This document shows positions 17,065-31,504 of a DNA stretch of 64,000 bases, piece by piece. Under the pieces are notes generated by a model, which made no database searches, was not told the DNA's origin, and saw nothing but the letters and a program-made list of their open reading frames with translations. The position numbers and the translations under genes are program-made. The stretch's first letter is position 1. Every line of letters starts with the position of its first letter. The stretch lies in contig NZ_JADKRZ010000001.1 of NCBI RefSeq assembly GCF_015350905.1, forward strand, positions 310,001 through 374,000, given 5' to 3'. The DNA comes from Curtobacterium sp. VKM Ac-2865 (GTDB taxonomy: Bacteria > Actinomycetota > Actinomycetes > Actinomycetales > Microbacteriaceae).

Positions 17065-19155
17065 ATGGTAGTTGCAGTCAAACCGGTCCGCTCGGTCCGT
17101 CCGTTCGAGGTGATCAGCGAGTACTCGCCGAGCGGTGACCAGCCCGCCGCGATCGCCGAGCTCGCGGGGCGCATCAACGCGGGTGAGACCGACGTGGTGC
17201 TCCTCGGTGCGACCGGTACGGGCAAGTCGGCGACGACCGCGTGGCTCATCGAGCAGGTGCAGCGCCCGACGCTCGTGCTCGCGCACAACAAGACCCTCGC
17301 GGCGCAGCTCGCGACGGAGTTCCGCAGCCTGCTGCCGGAGAACGCGATCGAGTACTTCGTCTCGTACTACGACTACTACCAGCCAGAGGCCTACGTCCCG
17401 CAGACGGACACCTTCATCGAGAAGGACTCCTCGGTCAACGCCGAGGTCGAACGTCTCCGGCACTCCACGACGAACTCGCTGCTCAGCCGGCGTGACGTCG
17501 TGGTGGTCTCGACCGTGTCCTGCATCTACGGCCTCGGCACGCCGGAGCAGTACATGAACGCGTCGGTGGCGCTGTCGGTCGGGCAGGAGATCTCGCGTGA
17601 CCAGCTCGTCCGCCGGTTCGTCGCCATGCAGTACCAGCGCAACGACGTCGACTTCGCCCGCGGTACCTTCCGGGTACGCGGCGACACCATCGAGATCATC
17701 CCGATGTACGAAGAGCACGCGATCCGCATCGAGATGTTCGGCGACGAGATCGAAGCCCTCAGCTCGCTGCACCCCCTGACCGGCACCGTCATCGACGACC
17801 TCCCCGCGGTCTCGATCTTCCCCGCGTCGCACTACGTGGCGGACACCGACGTCATGCACCGGGCGATCGGCACCATCAAGGAAGAGCTGGCCGAGCGCCT
17901 CGCCGAGCTCGAAGGCCAGGGCAAGCTGCTCGAGGCCCAGCGGCTGCGCATGCGCACCACGTTCGACATCGAGATGATGGAGCAGATCGGGTTCTGCTCG
18001 GGCATCGAGAACTACTCCCGGCACGTCGACGGCCGCATGCCGGGGGAGGCCCCCCACTGCCTGCTCGACTACTTCGCCGACGACTTCCTCATCGTGATCG
18101 ACGAGTCCCACGTGACCGTGCCGCAGATCGGTGCGATGTACGAAGGTGACGCCTCCCGCAAGCGCACCCTGGTCGAGCACGGCTTCCGACTCCCCAGCGC
18201 GATGGACAACCGCCCGCTCAAGTGGGAGGAGTTCCTCGAGCGCGCCGGGCAGAAGGTCTTCCTGTCGGCGACCCCCGGCAAGTACGAGCTCGGCATCACG
18301 GACAGCGTCGTCGAGCAGATCATCCGCCCGACGGGCCTGATCGACCCCGAGATCGTCGTGAAGCCGTCCGACGGCCAGATCGACGACCTGCTCGAGGAGA
18401 TCCGGCAGCGCGTCGAGAAGGACGAGCGCGTCCTCGTCACGACGCTGACCAAGCGCATGGCCGAGGAGCTGACCGACTTCCTCGGCAACGCCGGGGTCCG
18501 TGTCCGGTACCTGCACTCCGACGTCGACACGCTCAAGCGCGTCGAGCTCCTGACCGAGCTCCGTCAGGGCGTCTACGACGTGCTCGTCGGCATCAACCTG
18601 CTCCGTGAAGGCCTCGACCTGCCGGAGGTCTCCCTCGTGGCGATCCTCGACGCCGACAAGGAGGGCTTCCTGCGCTCGGCGACGTCGCTCATCCAGACCA
18701 TCGGCCGTGCGGCGCGCAACGTCTCCGGCCAGGTGCTCATGTACGCCGACAAGATGACCGCCTCGATGACCCAGGCGATCGAGGAGACCGACCGACGCCG
18801 CGAGAAGCAGGTGGCCTACAACCTCGAGCACGGCATCGACCCGCAGCCCCTGCGGAAGAAGATCGGCGACATCACCGAGCAGCTCAACCGCGAGAACGAG
18901 GACACCAAGGAGCTCCTCGAGCGCCGCGGTGGCGGCGTGCGCGACGGCCGTCGTGCGCCCACGCCGAACCTCAAGCGCACGGGAATCGCCGGCGAGGGCG
19001 CCACCCAGCTCGAGGCCACGATCGCCGACCTCAACGACCAGATGCTGCAGGCAGCGTCGGAGCTCAAGTTCGAGCTGGCGGGGCGTCTGCGTGACGAGGT
19101 CCAGGACCTCAAGAAGGCGCTCCGGCAGATGGAGTCGGCGGGGCATGTCAACTGA
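17065..19155 (+). CDS. uvrB: Excinuclease ABC subunit B
   Basis: 696 residues. Damage-verifying helicase of nucleotide excision repair; loaded by UvrA and then joined by UvrC. Walker A is GATGTGKS (48-55), the lesion-probing beta-hairpin is [20 protein letters not shown], motif II is VIDESHV, motif VI is TIGRAARN, and a C-terminal UVR coiled coil that contacts UvrC is present ([20 protein letters not shown]). Full family length. Its last 11 bp overlap the SDR gene. Confidence 0.98.
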   Translation: MVVAVKPVRSVRPFEVISEYSPSGDQPAAIAELAGRINAGETDVVLLGATGTGKSATTAWLIEQVQRPTLVLAHNKTLAAQLATEFRSLLPENAIEYFVSYYDYYQPEAYVPQTDTFIEKDSSVNAEVERLRHSTTNSLLSRRDVVVVSTVSCIYGLGTPEQYMNASVALSVGQEISRDQLVRRFVAMQYQRNDVDFARGTFRVRGDTIEIIPMYEEHAIRIEMFGDEIEALSSLHPLTGTVIDDLPAVSIFPASHYVADTDVMHRAIGTIKEELAERLAELEGQGKLLEAQRLRMRTTFDIEMMEQIGFCSGIENYSRHVDGRMPGEAPHCLLDYFADDFLIVIDESHVTVPQIGAMYEGDASRKRTLVEHGFRLPSAMDNRPLKWEEFLERAGQKVFLSATPGKYELGITDSVVEQIIRPTGLIDPEIVVKPSDGQIDDLLEEIRQRVEKDERVLVTTLTKRMAEELTDFLGNAGVRVRYLHSDVDTLKRVELLTELRQGVYDVLVGINLLREGLDLPEVSLVAILDADKEGFLRSATSLIQTIGRAARNVSGQVLMYADKMTASMTQAIEETDRRREKQVAYNLEHGIDPQPLRKKIGDITEQLNRENEDTKELLERRGGGVRDGRRAPTPNLKRTGIAGEGATQLEATIADLNDQMLQAASELKFELAGRLRDEVQDLKKALRQMESAGHVN

Positions 19156-20062
19156 GGGCGGTGCGCCGAAGACCGTCGTGGTCACGGGTGCCAGTGCCGG
19201 TCTCGGGTACCACGCGGCCGAGCAGCTGGCACGCGCCGGGCACCGCGTCGTGCTCGCGACCCGCAGCCCCGACCGGGCAGCAGCGGCGGAGCGGAGCATC
19301 CGGCAGCACGTGCCGACGGCGGACCTCGCGCAGCTGCACGTCGACCTCGCGGACCTCGACAGCGTCCGCGCGGCTGCCGACGCGCTCGGAGCGCTGGGGC
19401 CGGTCGACGCCCTGGTGAACAACGCCGGAGTCGTCGGGTCGAGCACCGAGCGGTTCACTGCCCAGGGTGTGGAACTGCAGGTCGGGACCAACCACGTCGG
19501 GCACTTCGCGCTCACCGGCCTCGTCCTGCCGCTCCTCGAGCCCACCGCCGGCCGGGTCGTGCACCTCGGCTCCATCGCCCACCGCTGGGCGTCGCTCGAC
19601 CACACCGACCCCCTGCGCGTCGGGCACTACTCGAGCTACCGCCAGTACGGCCGCAGCAAGCTCGCGGTGATGCTGTTCGGGTTCGAGCTGGCGGAACGAC
19701 TCGCCGACGCCGGCTCCCCGGTGTCGAGCGTCGTCGCGCATCCGGGCCTGGCGCTCGAGGCCCTCTCGCCCGCACGCCCCGACGTCGCACCGGCGCGGAG
19801 CGAACCCGGTTGGACCCGCCCCGGTCAGCGGCTCTACGCCCAGGGCAAGGACGCCGGCGCGCTGCCGCTCGTCCACGCGGCCGTCGGCGGCGACGTCCGC
19901 TCGGGGGAGTACTGGGGCCCGAGTGGTCCGTTCCAGCTGCGCGGTCCCGCGTCGGTGGTGCGCGCGGAGCCCCGGGCCCACGACCGCACCCAGGCGGCAC
20001 GGCTCTGGCGCGCCAGCGAGCAGGTCTCCGGGGTGGCGTTCGCTCTCGACGCACTCGGGTGA
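19145..20062 (+). CDS. Short-chain dehydrogenase/reductase
   Basis: 305 residues. Classical Rossmann features: TGASAGLG cofactor loop (14-21), NNAGV (92-96), S143, and the catalytic Y168-GRS-K172. The extended C-terminus resembles the retinol-dehydrogenase/protochlorophyllide-reductase-like branch of SDRs. Substrate unknown. ATG 19145 lies inside the end of uvrB (11-bp overlap), so it is co-transcribed with a DNA repair gene; no functional link is evident. Confidence 0.8.
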   Translation: MSTEGGAPKTVVVTGASAGLGYHAAEQLARAGHRVVLATRSPDRAAAAERSIRQHVPTADLAQLHVDLADLDSVRAAADALGALGPVDALVNNAGVVGSSTERFTAQGVELQVGTNHVGHFALTGLVLPLLEPTAGRVVHLGSIAHRWASLDHTDPLRVGHYSSYRQYGRSKLAVMLFGFELAERLADAGSPVSSVVAHPGLALEALSPARPDVAPARSEPGWTRPGQRLYAQGKDAGALPLVHAAVGGDVRSGEYWGPSGPFQLRGPASVVRAEPRAHDRTQAARLWRASEQVSGVAFALDALG

Positions 20063-20096
20063 GGCCCTCGGGTCGGCGAATGTCGGAGCCGGTTCG

Positions 20097-20102
20097 TACA
20101 AT
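20097..20102 (+). promoter_or_regulatory. -10 box, leaderless start of uvrA
   Basis: TACAAT followed by 8 nt to ATG 20111 (5 nt to an alternative GTG at 20108). It indicates that uvrA has its own promoter despite lying just after the uvrB-SDR pair. Confidence 0.55.
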
Positions 20103-20110
20103 CGTCGGTG

Positions 20111-23176
<3,066 letters not shown>

Positions 23177-25300
23177 GTGACGGACACCGTCTCGTGGCGC
23201 CCGAAGGCGGGGGAGATCCCGACCGACCCTGGCGTCTACCGCTGGCGTGACGGCAACGGCCGGGTGCTCTACGTCGGCAAGGCGAAGAACCTCCGCGCCC
23301 GCCTGAGCAACTACTTCGCCCCGCTGCCCACGCTCCACGAACGCACCCGGCGGATGGTCCTGACCGCCCGGAGCGTCGAGTGGACGACCGTCGGCTCCGA
23401 CATCGAGGCCCTGCAGCTCGAGTACACCTGGATCAAGGAGTTCGACCCGCCCTTCAACGTCAAGTTCCGGGACGACAAGTCGTACCCGTACATGGCGATC
23501 ACGCTCGGGGACGAAGCCCCCCGGGTCATGGTGACGCGCAACCGGAAGATCCGGGGCGCGAAGTACTTCGGCCCGTACCCGAAGATCTGGGCCGTGCACG
23601 ACACGATCGACCTGATGATCAAGGTGTTCCCGATCCGCACGTGCTCGGACTCCTCGTACAAGCGCGCCATGCAGACGGGCAAGCCCTGCTTCCCGGGGCA
23701 GATCGGCAAGTGCGGTGGACCGTGCTCGCAGCGCGTCACGATCGCCGAGCACCGTGCCATGGTCGAGGAGTTCGTCCGCTTCATGGGCAGCTACGACCGC
23801 CGGATCATCACGCAGCTCCGGCAGCGGATGGGCGCGTCGGCCGACGCGATGCAGTACGAGCAGGCCGCCCGGTTCCGCGACCAGGTCGAGGCCCTCGAAG
23901 CCGTGCTCGAGAAGTCCGCCGTGGTGCTGAAGGACTCGGTCGACCTCGACCTCTTCGGCATCGCCGAGGACGAGCTCGCGGCCGCGGTCCAGCTGTTCTC
24001 CGTCCGTGGTGGCCGCATCCGCGGTGTGCGCGGGTGGGTCGTCGACAAGGAGCTCGACATCAGCACCGGCGACCTCGTCGAGCAGATCGTCCAGGGCGTC
24101 TACGCCGACGGCGAGCTGGCGCCCCAGACCGCCGGCGCGCTGACCAGTCCGAGCATGGAGGAGCCCCCGCGCGAGGTCGTCGTGCCCGAGCTCCCCGAGG
24201 ACGCCGACGCCCTGCAGCAGTGGCTCAGCGAGCGCCGTGGTGGGCGCGGCACGAAGCTCAGCACCGCGCAGCGCGGTGACCGGGCTGGCCTGGCCCGCAC
24301 GGCGTCGCAGAACGCGCAGCAGGCCCTCATGCTCTACAAGACGAAGCGCTCCGCCGACTACACCACGCGTGCCGCGGCGCTGGCCGACATCCAGGAGGCC
24401 CTCGGCATGACCGAGGCGCCGCTGCGCATGGAGTGCTACGACATCTCGCACCTGCAGGGCACGAACGTCGTCGCCTCGATGGTGGTGTTCGAGGACGGCC
24501 TGCCGCGCAAGGACCAGTACCGCCGCTACTCGATCGCCGAGACCCGCGACGACACCGACAGCATGCACCAGGTGCTGACCCGTCGCCTCGCACGGCTCGA
24601 CGAGGACGCCGAGCTGCCGGACCAGCCCGACCACAACGCCGACGGCGTCGTCGCGGTCGAGAAGCCGACGAAGCGCTTCGCGTACCGGCCGCAGCTGCTC
24701 ATCGTCGACGGTGGCCAGCCTCAGGTGGCAGCCGCCAAGCGCGCGATGGACGAGGCCGGGGTCACCGACATCGCCCTCGTCGGCATCGCCAAGCGGCTCG
24801 AGGAGCTCTGGCTGCCCGACGACGACTTCCCGGTGATCCTGCCGCGCAACTCCGAGGCGCTGTTCCTCATCCAGCGCATCCGCGACGAGGCGCACCGCTT
24901 CGCGATCACGCACCAGCGCGGGCGCCGCAAGCGCGACGTCCGCACGCAGCTGTCCGAGATCCCGGGCCTCGGCCCGAGCCGGGTCAGCGCGCTGCTGAAG
25001 CACTTCGGCTCGGTGGCGCGGCTCCGTGGTGCCACCGCCGAGGAGATCGGCGTGGTCCCGGGCATCGGCCCGGCCACGGCCGCCGCGGTCGTCCGGAAGC
25101 TGCAGACCGTCCCGACGAGCACGCCGACCGGGGAGTCCCCAACCGAGCCGACCAGCCCAGCCGAGCCGACCAGCCCGACCGGTCCGACGGGCGCCGAGGA
25201 CTCCGGTGCGTCCGCCTCCGCGGATCCGACGGACGACCGGACAGGAGGCCCGGTGCGGGTCCCCGAGGTGACCAGCGACGGTCCGACGCGGCCGTCGTGA
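23177..25300 (+). CDS. uvrC: Excinuclease ABC subunit C
   Basis: 707 residues. Makes the two incisions flanking a lesion. Order: GIY-YIG nuclease ([19 protein letters not shown], about 19-37), a cysteine-rich segment ([13 protein letters not shown]), a UVR domain (about 205-240), the RNase H-like 3' nuclease ([23 protein letters not shown]) and two helix-hairpin-helix motifs near 600-640 ([18 protein letters not shown]). Residues 647-707 are a low-complexity Thr/Pro/Ser tail with internal repeats ([11 protein letters not shown]) that typical UvrC lacks. The GTG start touches the uvrA stop codon, so the two are an operon. Confidence 0.96.
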   Translation: MTDTVSWRPKAGEIPTDPGVYRWRDGNGRVLYVGKAKNLRARLSNYFAPLPTLHERTRRMVLTARSVEWTTVGSDIEALQLEYTWIKEFDPPFNVKFRDDKSYPYMAITLGDEAPRVMVTRNRKIRGAKYFGPYPKIWAVHDTIDLMIKVFPIRTCSDSSYKRAMQTGKPCFPGQIGKCGGPCSQRVTIAEHRAMVEEFVRFMGSYDRRIITQLRQRMGASADAMQYEQAARFRDQVEALEAVLEKSAVVLKDSVDLDLFGIAEDELAAAVQLFSVRGGRIRGVRGWVVDKELDISTGDLVEQIVQGVYADGELAPQTAGALTSPSMEEPPREVVVPELPEDADALQQWLSERRGGRGTKLSTAQRGDRAGLARTASQNAQQALMLYKTKRSADYTTRAAALADIQEALGMTEAPLRMECYDISHLQGTNVVASMVVFEDGLPRKDQYRRYSIAETRDDTDSMHQVLTRRLARLDEDAELPDQPDHNADGVVAVEKPTKRFAYRPQLLIVDGGQPQVAAAKRAMDEAGVTDIALVGIAKRLEELWLPDDDFPVILPRNSEALFLIQRIRDEAHRFAITHQRGRRKRDVRTQLSEIPGLGPSRVSALLKHFGSVARLRGATAEEIGVVPGIGPATAAAVVRKLQTVPTSTPTGESPTEPTSPAEPTSPTGPTGAEDSGASASADPTDDRTGGPVRVPEVTSDGPTRPS

Positions 25301-25308
25301 CCCCGCCA

Positions 25309-25326
25309 CGAGCCTCCAGGCCGGTC
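25309..25326 (+). repeat. Half of a family A palindrome after uvrC
   Basis: CGAGCCTCCAGGCCGGTC matches the right arm of the family A palindromes (compare 15569-15582), but its left partner is absent just upstream. A near-identical half occurs at 60780-60794 inside another gene end. Confidence 0.5.
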
Positions 25327-25350
25327 GGTCCGCTCGCGCGTGCCGGACGG

Positions 25351-25356
25351 TAGCCT
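25351..25356 (+). promoter_or_regulatory. Candidate -10 box for rapZ
   Basis: TAGCCT about 95 nt upstream of the rapZ ATG. The predicted leader holds two compact hairpins at 25380-25396 (7-bp stem GGCCCGC) and 25406-25424 (8-bp stem CCCGGGCG), which might influence expression. Confidence 0.4.
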
Positions 25357-25450
25357 TGACGCCGACCCACCACACCCCCGGCCCGCTCTGCGGGCCACCG
25401 GACCACCCGGGCGACGCGCCCGGGCAGCGACGACGGAGCACATCTCCCAG

Positions 25451-26338
25451 ATGACGGACACCGAACCGAAGCCCCAGCACGACGTCCTCATCGTCACCGG
25501 GATGTCGGGCGCCGGCCGTTCGACGGTCGGCAAGGCGCTCGAGGACCTCGACTGGTACGTCGTGGACAACCTGCCCACGCAGATGCTCGGGCCGCTCACC
25601 GACCTGGCCGACCGTGCTGGGGAGAAGATCCCGAAGCTCGCCGCGGTGGTGGACGTCCGCGGAGGGCGCTACTTCACCGCGCCCGAGCACGCGGTCGAGC
25701 AGCTCCGCTCGAGCACGTCCGCGCGGGTCCGCGTGCTGTTCCTCGAAGCGACCGACCAGGTCCTCGTGCGACGGTTCGAGCAGGTGCGCCGCCCCCACCC
25801 GCTCCAGGGCGAGGACACCCTGCTCGACGGCATCGCCCGTGAGCGCACCCGGCTGCTCGGGCTGCGCGAGGCGTCCGACGTGATCATCGACACCTCGGAC
25901 CTGAACATCCACCAACTCGCGAACACCATCACCGAGAAGTTCGCGGAGGACCGCTTCACCGGTGTCCAGGTGACGCTGATGAGCTTCGGCTTCAAGTACG
26001 GGCTGCCGACGGACGCCGACATGGTCGCCGACGTGCGCTTCATCCCGAACCCCTACTGGGTGCCGGAACTCCGTGAGCACACCGGTCTCGACGAGCCGGT
26101 CTCCGACTACGTGCTGGCCCAGTCGGGTGCCCGGCAGTTCGTCGATCGCTACGCGTCCGTGCTCGAGCCCGTGCTCGCCGGGTACCAGCGCGAGAACAAA
26201 AGACACGCTACGATCGCCATCGGCTGTACCGGCGGGAAGCACCGCTCGGTCGCCATCGTCGCCGAGTTGGCGAGCGTCCTCCGCGGGATGCCCAACGTCG
26301 CCGTGCGTGTGAAGAACCGAGATCTCGGCCGGGAGTGA
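25451..26338 (+). CDS. rapZ: RapZ-family P-loop nucleotide-binding protein
   Basis: 295 residues. N-terminal Walker A VTGMSGAGRST (about 16-25), then VDNLP and a C-terminal domain with FGFKYG, RFIPNPYW and IGCTGGKHRSV, all diagnostic for RapZ/YvcJ. In E. coli it is an RNA adaptor that controls glmS through small RNA decay; in actinobacteria its role is unclear. ATG 25451 begins the conserved part; the frame is open upstream but non-conserved. Lies between uvrC and whiA as usual in actinobacteria, but the yvcK/cofD-like gene often found between rapZ and whiA is absent. Confidence 0.95.
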   Translation: MTDTEPKPQHDVLIVTGMSGAGRSTVGKALEDLDWYVVDNLPTQMLGPLTDLADRAGEKIPKLAAVVDVRGGRYFTAPEHAVEQLRSSTSARVRVLFLEATDQVLVRRFEQVRRPHPLQGEDTLLDGIARERTRLLGLREASDVIIDTSDLNIHQLANTITEKFAEDRFTGVQVTLMSFGFKYGLPTDADMVADVRFIPNPYWVPELREHTGLDEPVSDYVLAQSGARQFVDRYASVLEPVLAGYQRENKRHATIAIGCTGGKHRSVAIVAELASVLRGMPNVAVRVKNRDLGRE

Positions 26339-26416
26339 CCGTCCCACCGGCCGCTGCACACGGGTGCGCCAACGGGACCGACGAGCCCCACCACCAGAAA
26401 CGTTAGGAATGATGCT

Positions 26417-27397
26417 GTGCCGTTGACTGCCGAGGTCAAGGACGAACTGGCCAGGGTCGTCGTGGGCCGCAACACGGTCCGTGCCGCCGAACTCGCGACG
26501 ATCCTCCGGTTCGCGGGTGGCCTGCACGTCATCTCCGGCAGGATCGCCGTCGAGGTCGAGCTCGACACCCGGATCATCGTGCACCGCGTGCGCAAGGACC
26601 TGGCCGAGCTGTACGGCGTGCGCAGCGAGGCTTCGGTCGGTTCGACCGCCTCGGCCCGCCGCGGCACCCGCTACCTGGTCCGCGTCCTCGAGGCGGGGGA
26701 GACCCTCGCCCGCCAGACCGGCCTGATGGACGCCCGTCGTCGTCCCGTGCGCGGGCTCCCGAACCGGCTCACCACGGGCAACCGCGAGGACCTGGCCGCC
26801 ATCTGGCGCGGAGCCTTCCTCGCCGCCGGCACCCTGACCGACCCGGGCCGGGCCGCTGCGCTCGAGGTCACCTGCCCGGGCAACGAGGCCGCGATGGCCC
26901 TGGTCGGAGCCGCGTCACGCCTCGGCGTCGCCGCGAAGGGCCGCGAGGTCCGCGGGGTGCACCGCGTCGTCATCCGTGACGGCGAGGCCATCGGGCAGAT
27001 GCTCACCGTCATGGGTGCTGCGCGCACCACGGCCGAGTGGGAGGAGATGCGCCAGCGCCGCGAGGTCCGAGCCACCGCCAACCGCCTGGTGAACTTCGAC
27101 GACGCCAACCTCCGTCGATCCGCCCAGGCCGCCGTCGCGGCGTGCGCCCGGGTCGAGCGAGCGCTCGAGATCCTCGGCGACGAGGTCCCCGACCACCTGC
27201 AGTACGCCGGGTCGCTCCGCCTGCAGCACCGCGACGCCTCGCTCGACGAGCTCGGCCAGCACGCGGACCCGCCCATGACCAAGGACGCCATCGCGGGCCG
27301 CATCCGCCGTCTGCTCGCGATGGCCGACAAGCGTGCCGTCGAGCTCGACATCCCGGGCACCGAGGCCAGCGTCCCCGAGGAGCTCGAGGGCGTCTGA
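26417..27397 (+). CDS. whiA: DNA-binding protein WhiA
   Basis: 326 residues. Transcription regulator with an N-terminal domain related to LAGLIDADG homing endonucleases (about 1-220; [19 protein letters not shown]) and a C-terminal helix-turn-helix (about 230-315; [23 protein letters not shown] split by the turn). In Streptomyces it activates sporulation septation genes with WhiB; in non-sporulating actinobacteria it likely controls division or growth genes. GTG start, preceded by TTAGGAAT, which could serve either as ribosome binding site or as -10 region. Confidence 0.95.
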   Translation: MPLTAEVKDELARVVVGRNTVRAAELATILRFAGGLHVISGRIAVEVELDTRIIVHRVRKDLAELYGVRSEASVGSTASARRGTRYLVRVLEAGETLARQTGLMDARRRPVRGLPNRLTTGNREDLAAIWRGAFLAAGTLTDPGRAAALEVTCPGNEAAMALVGAASRLGVAAKGREVRGVHRVVIRDGEAIGQMLTVMGAARTTAEWEEMRQRREVRATANRLVNFDDANLRRSAQAAVAACARVERALEILGDEVPDHLQYAGSLRLQHRDASLDELGQHADPPMTKDAIAGRIRRLLAMADKRAVELDIPGTEASVPEELEGV

Positions 27398-27448
27398 CGT
27401 CCGCTGGACGGTCGACGTCGTCCAGGCGGCGTGCGGGGCGCTGACTGC

Positions 27449-28567
<1,119 letters not shown>

Positions 28568-28571
28568 GCGC

Positions 28572-29789
28572 ATGACTCTCCGCACCCTCGAGGACCTCGG
28601 CGACCTCGCCGGCAAGCGCGTCGTCGTCCGCTGTGACCTGAACGTCCCGCTCAAGGACGGCACGATCATGGACGACGGCCGCGTGCGGGCGTCGCTCACC
28701 ACGTTGAACACGCTGATCACCGCTGGCGCGCGGGTCATCGTGGTCTCCCACCTCGGTCGTCCCGACGGCGAACCCAAGCCCGAGTTCTCGCTCGCGCCGG
28801 TCGCCCAGCGGCTCTCGGAGCTGCTCGGGAAGCCGGTGACCTTCGTCGGCGAGACCGTCGGCGACGAGGCCACCGCGGCCGCCGAGGACCTCGAGGACGG
28901 TGACGTCCTGCTGCTCGAGAACCTCCGCTTCAACCCGGAGGAGACCTCGAAGGACGCCGCCGAGCGCAGCGCCTTCGCGGAGCGCATCGCTGCACTCGGC
29001 GACGCGTTCGTGTCCGACGGCTTCGGCGTCGTGCACCGCAAGCAGGCCTCGGTCTACGAGCTCGCCTCCGCCCTGCCGTCCGCGGCCGGGCAGCTCATCG
29101 AGCAGGAGCTCACCGTGCTGGAGCGCCTGACCAAGGACCCGGAGCGCCCCTACACGGTGGTGCTCGGCGGGTCCAAGGTCAGCGACAAGCTCGGCGTCAT
29201 CGACCACATCCTGCCCAAGGTCGACACGCTCTGCATCGGCGGCGGCATGCTCTTCACCTTCCTGGCTGCCGAAGGCCATGGGGTGGCGAAGTCGCTCCTC
29301 GAGCAGGACCAGCTCGACGTCGTGCGCGAGTACGTCTCGCGGGCGAAGGACCTCGGCGTCACGATCGACCTGCCGACCGACGTGGTGGTGGCCTCCGGGT
29401 TCGCCGCCGACGCCGACCACGAGACGGTCCCGGCCGACGCCATCGAGTCCTCTTCGTTCGGTGCGGACGGCATCGGCCTCGACATCGGCCCGGAGACCGC
29501 AGCGCGGTTCGCGAAGGCCGTGTCCGGCTCGAAGACCGTGTTCTGGAACGGTCCCATGGGCGTGTTCGAGTTCCCGGCGTTCGCCGCCGGTACGAAGACG
29601 GTCGCACAGGCACTGACCGAGGTCGACGGCCTCGGTGTCGTCGGCGGCGGTGACTCCGCCGCAGCGGTCCGGTCGCTCGGCTTCACGGACGACCAGTTCG
29701 GGCACATCTCGACCGGTGGCGGTGCGAGCCTCGAGTTCCTCGAGGGCAAGTCGCTGCCCGGCCTCGAAGCCCTGGGGTGGACAGCATGA
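28572..29789 (+). CDS. pgk: Phosphoglycerate kinase
   Basis: 405 residues. Transfers phosphate from 1,3-bisphosphoglycerate to ADP. N-terminal substrate-binding block [11 protein letters not shown] followed by SHLGRPDG; C-terminal nucleotide domain with [22 protein letters not shown] and the glycine-rich [14 protein letters not shown] start 5 nt after the gap stop codon; its own stop overlaps the tpiA start in ATGA, indicating tight translational coupling. Confidence 0.98.
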   Translation: MTLRTLEDLGDLAGKRVVVRCDLNVPLKDGTIMDDGRVRASLTTLNTLITAGARVIVVSHLGRPDGEPKPEFSLAPVAQRLSELLGKPVTFVGETVGDEATAAAEDLEDGDVLLLENLRFNPEETSKDAAERSAFAERIAALGDAFVSDGFGVVHRKQASVYELASALPSAAGQLIEQELTVLERLTKDPERPYTVVLGGSKVSDKLGVIDHILPKVDTLCIGGGMLFTFLAAEGHGVAKSLLEQDQLDVVREYVSRAKDLGVTIDLPTDVVVASGFAADADHETVPADAIESSSFGADGIGLDIGPETAARFAKAVSGSKTVFWNGPMGVFEFPAFAAGTKTVAQALTEVDGLGVVGGGDSAAAVRSLGFTDDQFGHISTGGGASLEFLEGKSLPGLEALGWTA

Positions 29790-30565
29790 GCCGCACACCG
29801 CTCATCGCCGGCAACTGGAAGATGAATCTCGATCATCTGCAGGCCATCGCGACCGTGCAGAAGCTCGCATGGACGCTCAAGGACGCCCGCCACGACTTCG
29901 ACGACGTCGAGGTCGCGGTGTTCCCGCCCTTCACCGACCTGCGCAGCGTGCAGACGCTCATCTCCGCCGACAAGCTCCCGATCCGCTTCGGCGCCCAGGA
30001 CCTCTCGCAGCACGACTCCGGTGCGTACACCGGTGACGTGTCCGGCGCGTTCCTGGCAGCGCTCGACGCCGCCTACGTGATCGTCGGCCACTCCGAGCGC
30101 CGAACCGTGCACGGGGAGACCGACCAGGTCGTCGCCGCGAAGACCGCGGCGGCCGTCAAGCACGGTCTCGTCCCGATCGTCTGCGTCGGCGAGACCGGGG
30201 AGCAGCGCGACGAGCGCGGCCCCGGTGTCGTGCCGGTCGAACAGCTCCAGGTCGTCCTCGACACCGGGCCGTCGTCCGAGATCGTCGTCGCCTACGAGCC
30301 CGTCTGGGCCATCGGCTCCGGCCAGGCCGCCACGGCCGAGCAGGCCCAGGACGAGTGCGCCGCACTCCGTCGTGGGATCGCTGCGGCCTGGGGCGACGAA
30401 GCAGCCGCGGCGACGCGAGTGCTCTACGGCGGCTCGGTCAAGTCCGGCAACATCGCCGGGTTCCTCCGTGAGCCCGACGTGGACGGCGCGCTCGTCGGCG
30501 GGGCGTCCCTCGACGTGCAGGAGTTCGCCGCGATCGCGCGGTTCCGCCAGCACGTCGGGCTCTGA
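29786..30565 (+). CDS. tpiA: Triose-phosphate isomerase
   Basis: 259 residues. Interconverts dihydroxyacetone phosphate and glyceraldehyde 3-phosphate. Catalytic residues visible: K12 in GNWKMN, H102 in VGHSERR and E171 in [11 protein letters not shown]; the phosphate-binding YGGSVKSGN and LVGGASLD are present. The ATG at 29786 overlaps the pgk stop by 4 nt. A perfect hairpin about 40 bp downstream separates it from secG. Confidence 0.98.
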   Translation: MSRTPLIAGNWKMNLDHLQAIATVQKLAWTLKDARHDFDDVEVAVFPPFTDLRSVQTLISADKLPIRFGAQDLSQHDSGAYTGDVSGAFLAALDAAYVIVGHSERRTVHGETDQVVAAKTAAAVKHGLVPIVCVGETGEQRDERGPGVVPVEQLQVVLDTGPSSEIVVAYEPVWAIGSGQAATAEQAQDECAALRRGIAAAWGDEAAAATRVLYGGSVKSGNIAGFLREPDVDGALVGGASLDVQEFAAIARFRQHVGL

Positions 30566-30607
30566 CCCAGCACCTGGAGCACCCGCTCCCGCACCACTCC
30601 CGTCCCG

Positions 30608-30636
30608 GTACCGGCCGAGCACTGCTCGGCCGGTAC
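30608..30636 (+). terminator. Perfect hairpin between tpiA and secG
   Basis: 14-bp arms (GTACCGGCCGAGCA and its complement) around a single unpaired base. A possible -10 box TACACT (30634-30639) overlaps its right edge, so terminator and secG promoter may be interlocked. Confidence 0.65.
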
Positions 30637-30669
30637 ACTGGTACGGCTGACTGACACGAAAGGTACGTC

Positions 30670-30921
30670 GTGGCGATACTCTCCGTCGTGCTGCAGGTCC
30701 TGCTCGCTATCACGAGCCTCCTGCTCACGCTCCTCATCCTCCTGCACAAGGGTCGCGGTGGCGGCCTCTCCGACATGTTCGGCGGTGGCGTGACGAGCAA
30801 CCTCGGGGCGTCCGGCGTGGCCGAGCGCAACCTGAACCGCATCACGGTGATCCTCGGACTCCTGTGGATCACGAGCATCATCGTGCTCGGTCTCATCAAC
30901 AAGTTCACAGCGGGGAGCTGA
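30670..30921 (+). CDS. secG: Preprotein translocase subunit SecG
   Basis: 83 residues with two transmembrane helices (about 3-24 and 56-76) separated by the glycine-rich cytoplasmic loop KGRGGGLSDMFGGG typical of SecG. Non-essential partner of SecYE that helps SecA-driven protein export. GTG start with a GAAAGG ribosome binding site. Follows tpiA as in many actinobacteria. Confidence 0.95.
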   Translation: MAILSVVLQVLLAITSLLLTLLILLHKGRGGGLSDMFGGGVTSNLGASGVAERNLNRITVILGLLWITSIIVLGLINKFTAGS

Positions 30922-30924
30922 GCC

Positions 30925-31284
30925 ATGGCATCCGGAGGCAGTGCAATCCGAGGGTCTCGCGTCGGCGCGGGCCCGATGGGGGAGCAGGACCGCGGGGTCC
31001 AGGCAGAGCGCGTCGCGATCTCGTACTGGGACGCCCTCGGGAACGAGGTCGTGCGGTACTTCTCCGCGACCCTCCCCGATGAGGAGATCCCCGAGACGGT
31101 CGACTCGCCGTCCAGCGGACTCCCCGCCGGTCGCGACAAGGAGAACCCGCCCGTGGTCTCCAAGACCGAGCCCTACAAGACGCACCTCGCGTACGTGAAG
31201 GAGCGCCGCACCGAGGAAGAGGCAGCCCAGCTCCTCGAGGACGCGCTGCAGCAGCTCCGCCAGCGTCGCGGCACCGCGAAGTAG
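30925..31284 (+). CDS. rbpA: RNA polymerase-binding protein RbpA
   Basis: 119 residues. Actinobacterial transcription factor that binds RNA polymerase and the primary sigma factor and stabilises the open complex. The N-terminal IRGSRVGAGPMGE and the C-terminal sigma-interaction helix (HLAYVKERRTEEEAAQLLEDA) are conserved. The central core lacks all the cysteines that bind zinc in Streptomyces RbpA (DSPSSGLPAG stands where CxxC is expected), so this protein must fold without zinc. Starts 3 nt after the secG stop codon. Confidence 0.92.
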   Translation: MASGGSAIRGSRVGAGPMGEQDRGVQAERVAISYWDALGNEVVRYFSATLPDEEIPETVDSPSSGLPAGRDKENPPVVSKTEPYKTHLAYVKERRTEEEAAQLLEDALQQLRQRRGTAK

Positions 31285-31298
31285 GCACCCGTTCCACA

Positions 31299-31333
31299 CG
31301 AAGGCCCCCGCACCGATGGTGCGGGGGCCTTCG
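31299..31333 (+). terminator. Strong hairpin terminator after rbpA
   Basis: Perfect 16-bp stem (CGAAGGCCCCCGCACC) with a GAT loop, 14 bp past the rbpA stop codon. Confidence 0.85.
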
Positions 31334-31361
31334 TCGTCGTTGGCCGACGTCCGGCGCCCGG

Positions 31362-31419
31362 TGAGATCGCACTTCGTGTCGGCTCGCGGAGCGAGGTGCC
31401 GACCCGAAGTGCGATCTCA
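31362..31419. repeat. Family B palindrome, copy 1
   Basis: 21-bp arms (31362-31382 and 31399-31419, one mismatch) around a 16-nt loop; the left arm contains GAGATCGCACTTCGTGTCGG. The same arms with the same 16-nt loop length recur at 47257-47318. Neither arm belongs to a gene. Confidence 0.9.
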
Positions 31420-31453
31420 GCGACGTGGGCGGTGCCGGACGGGACCACAGACA

Positions 31454-31493
31454 GACGGGAGGCCCGGTGCCAGCTGGCACCGGGCCTCCCGTC
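31454..31493. terminator. Family A perfect 40-bp palindrome between rbpA and pgl
   Basis: 40-bp perfect palindrome centred on AGCT, beginning GACGGGAGGCCCGGTGCC. It lies 11 bp from the pgl stop codon and can act as the pgl terminator. It sits 34 bp from the family B palindrome, as in the second copy of this pair at 47 kb. Confidence 0.85.
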
Positions 31494-31504
31494 CGTGGGG
31501 TGCG

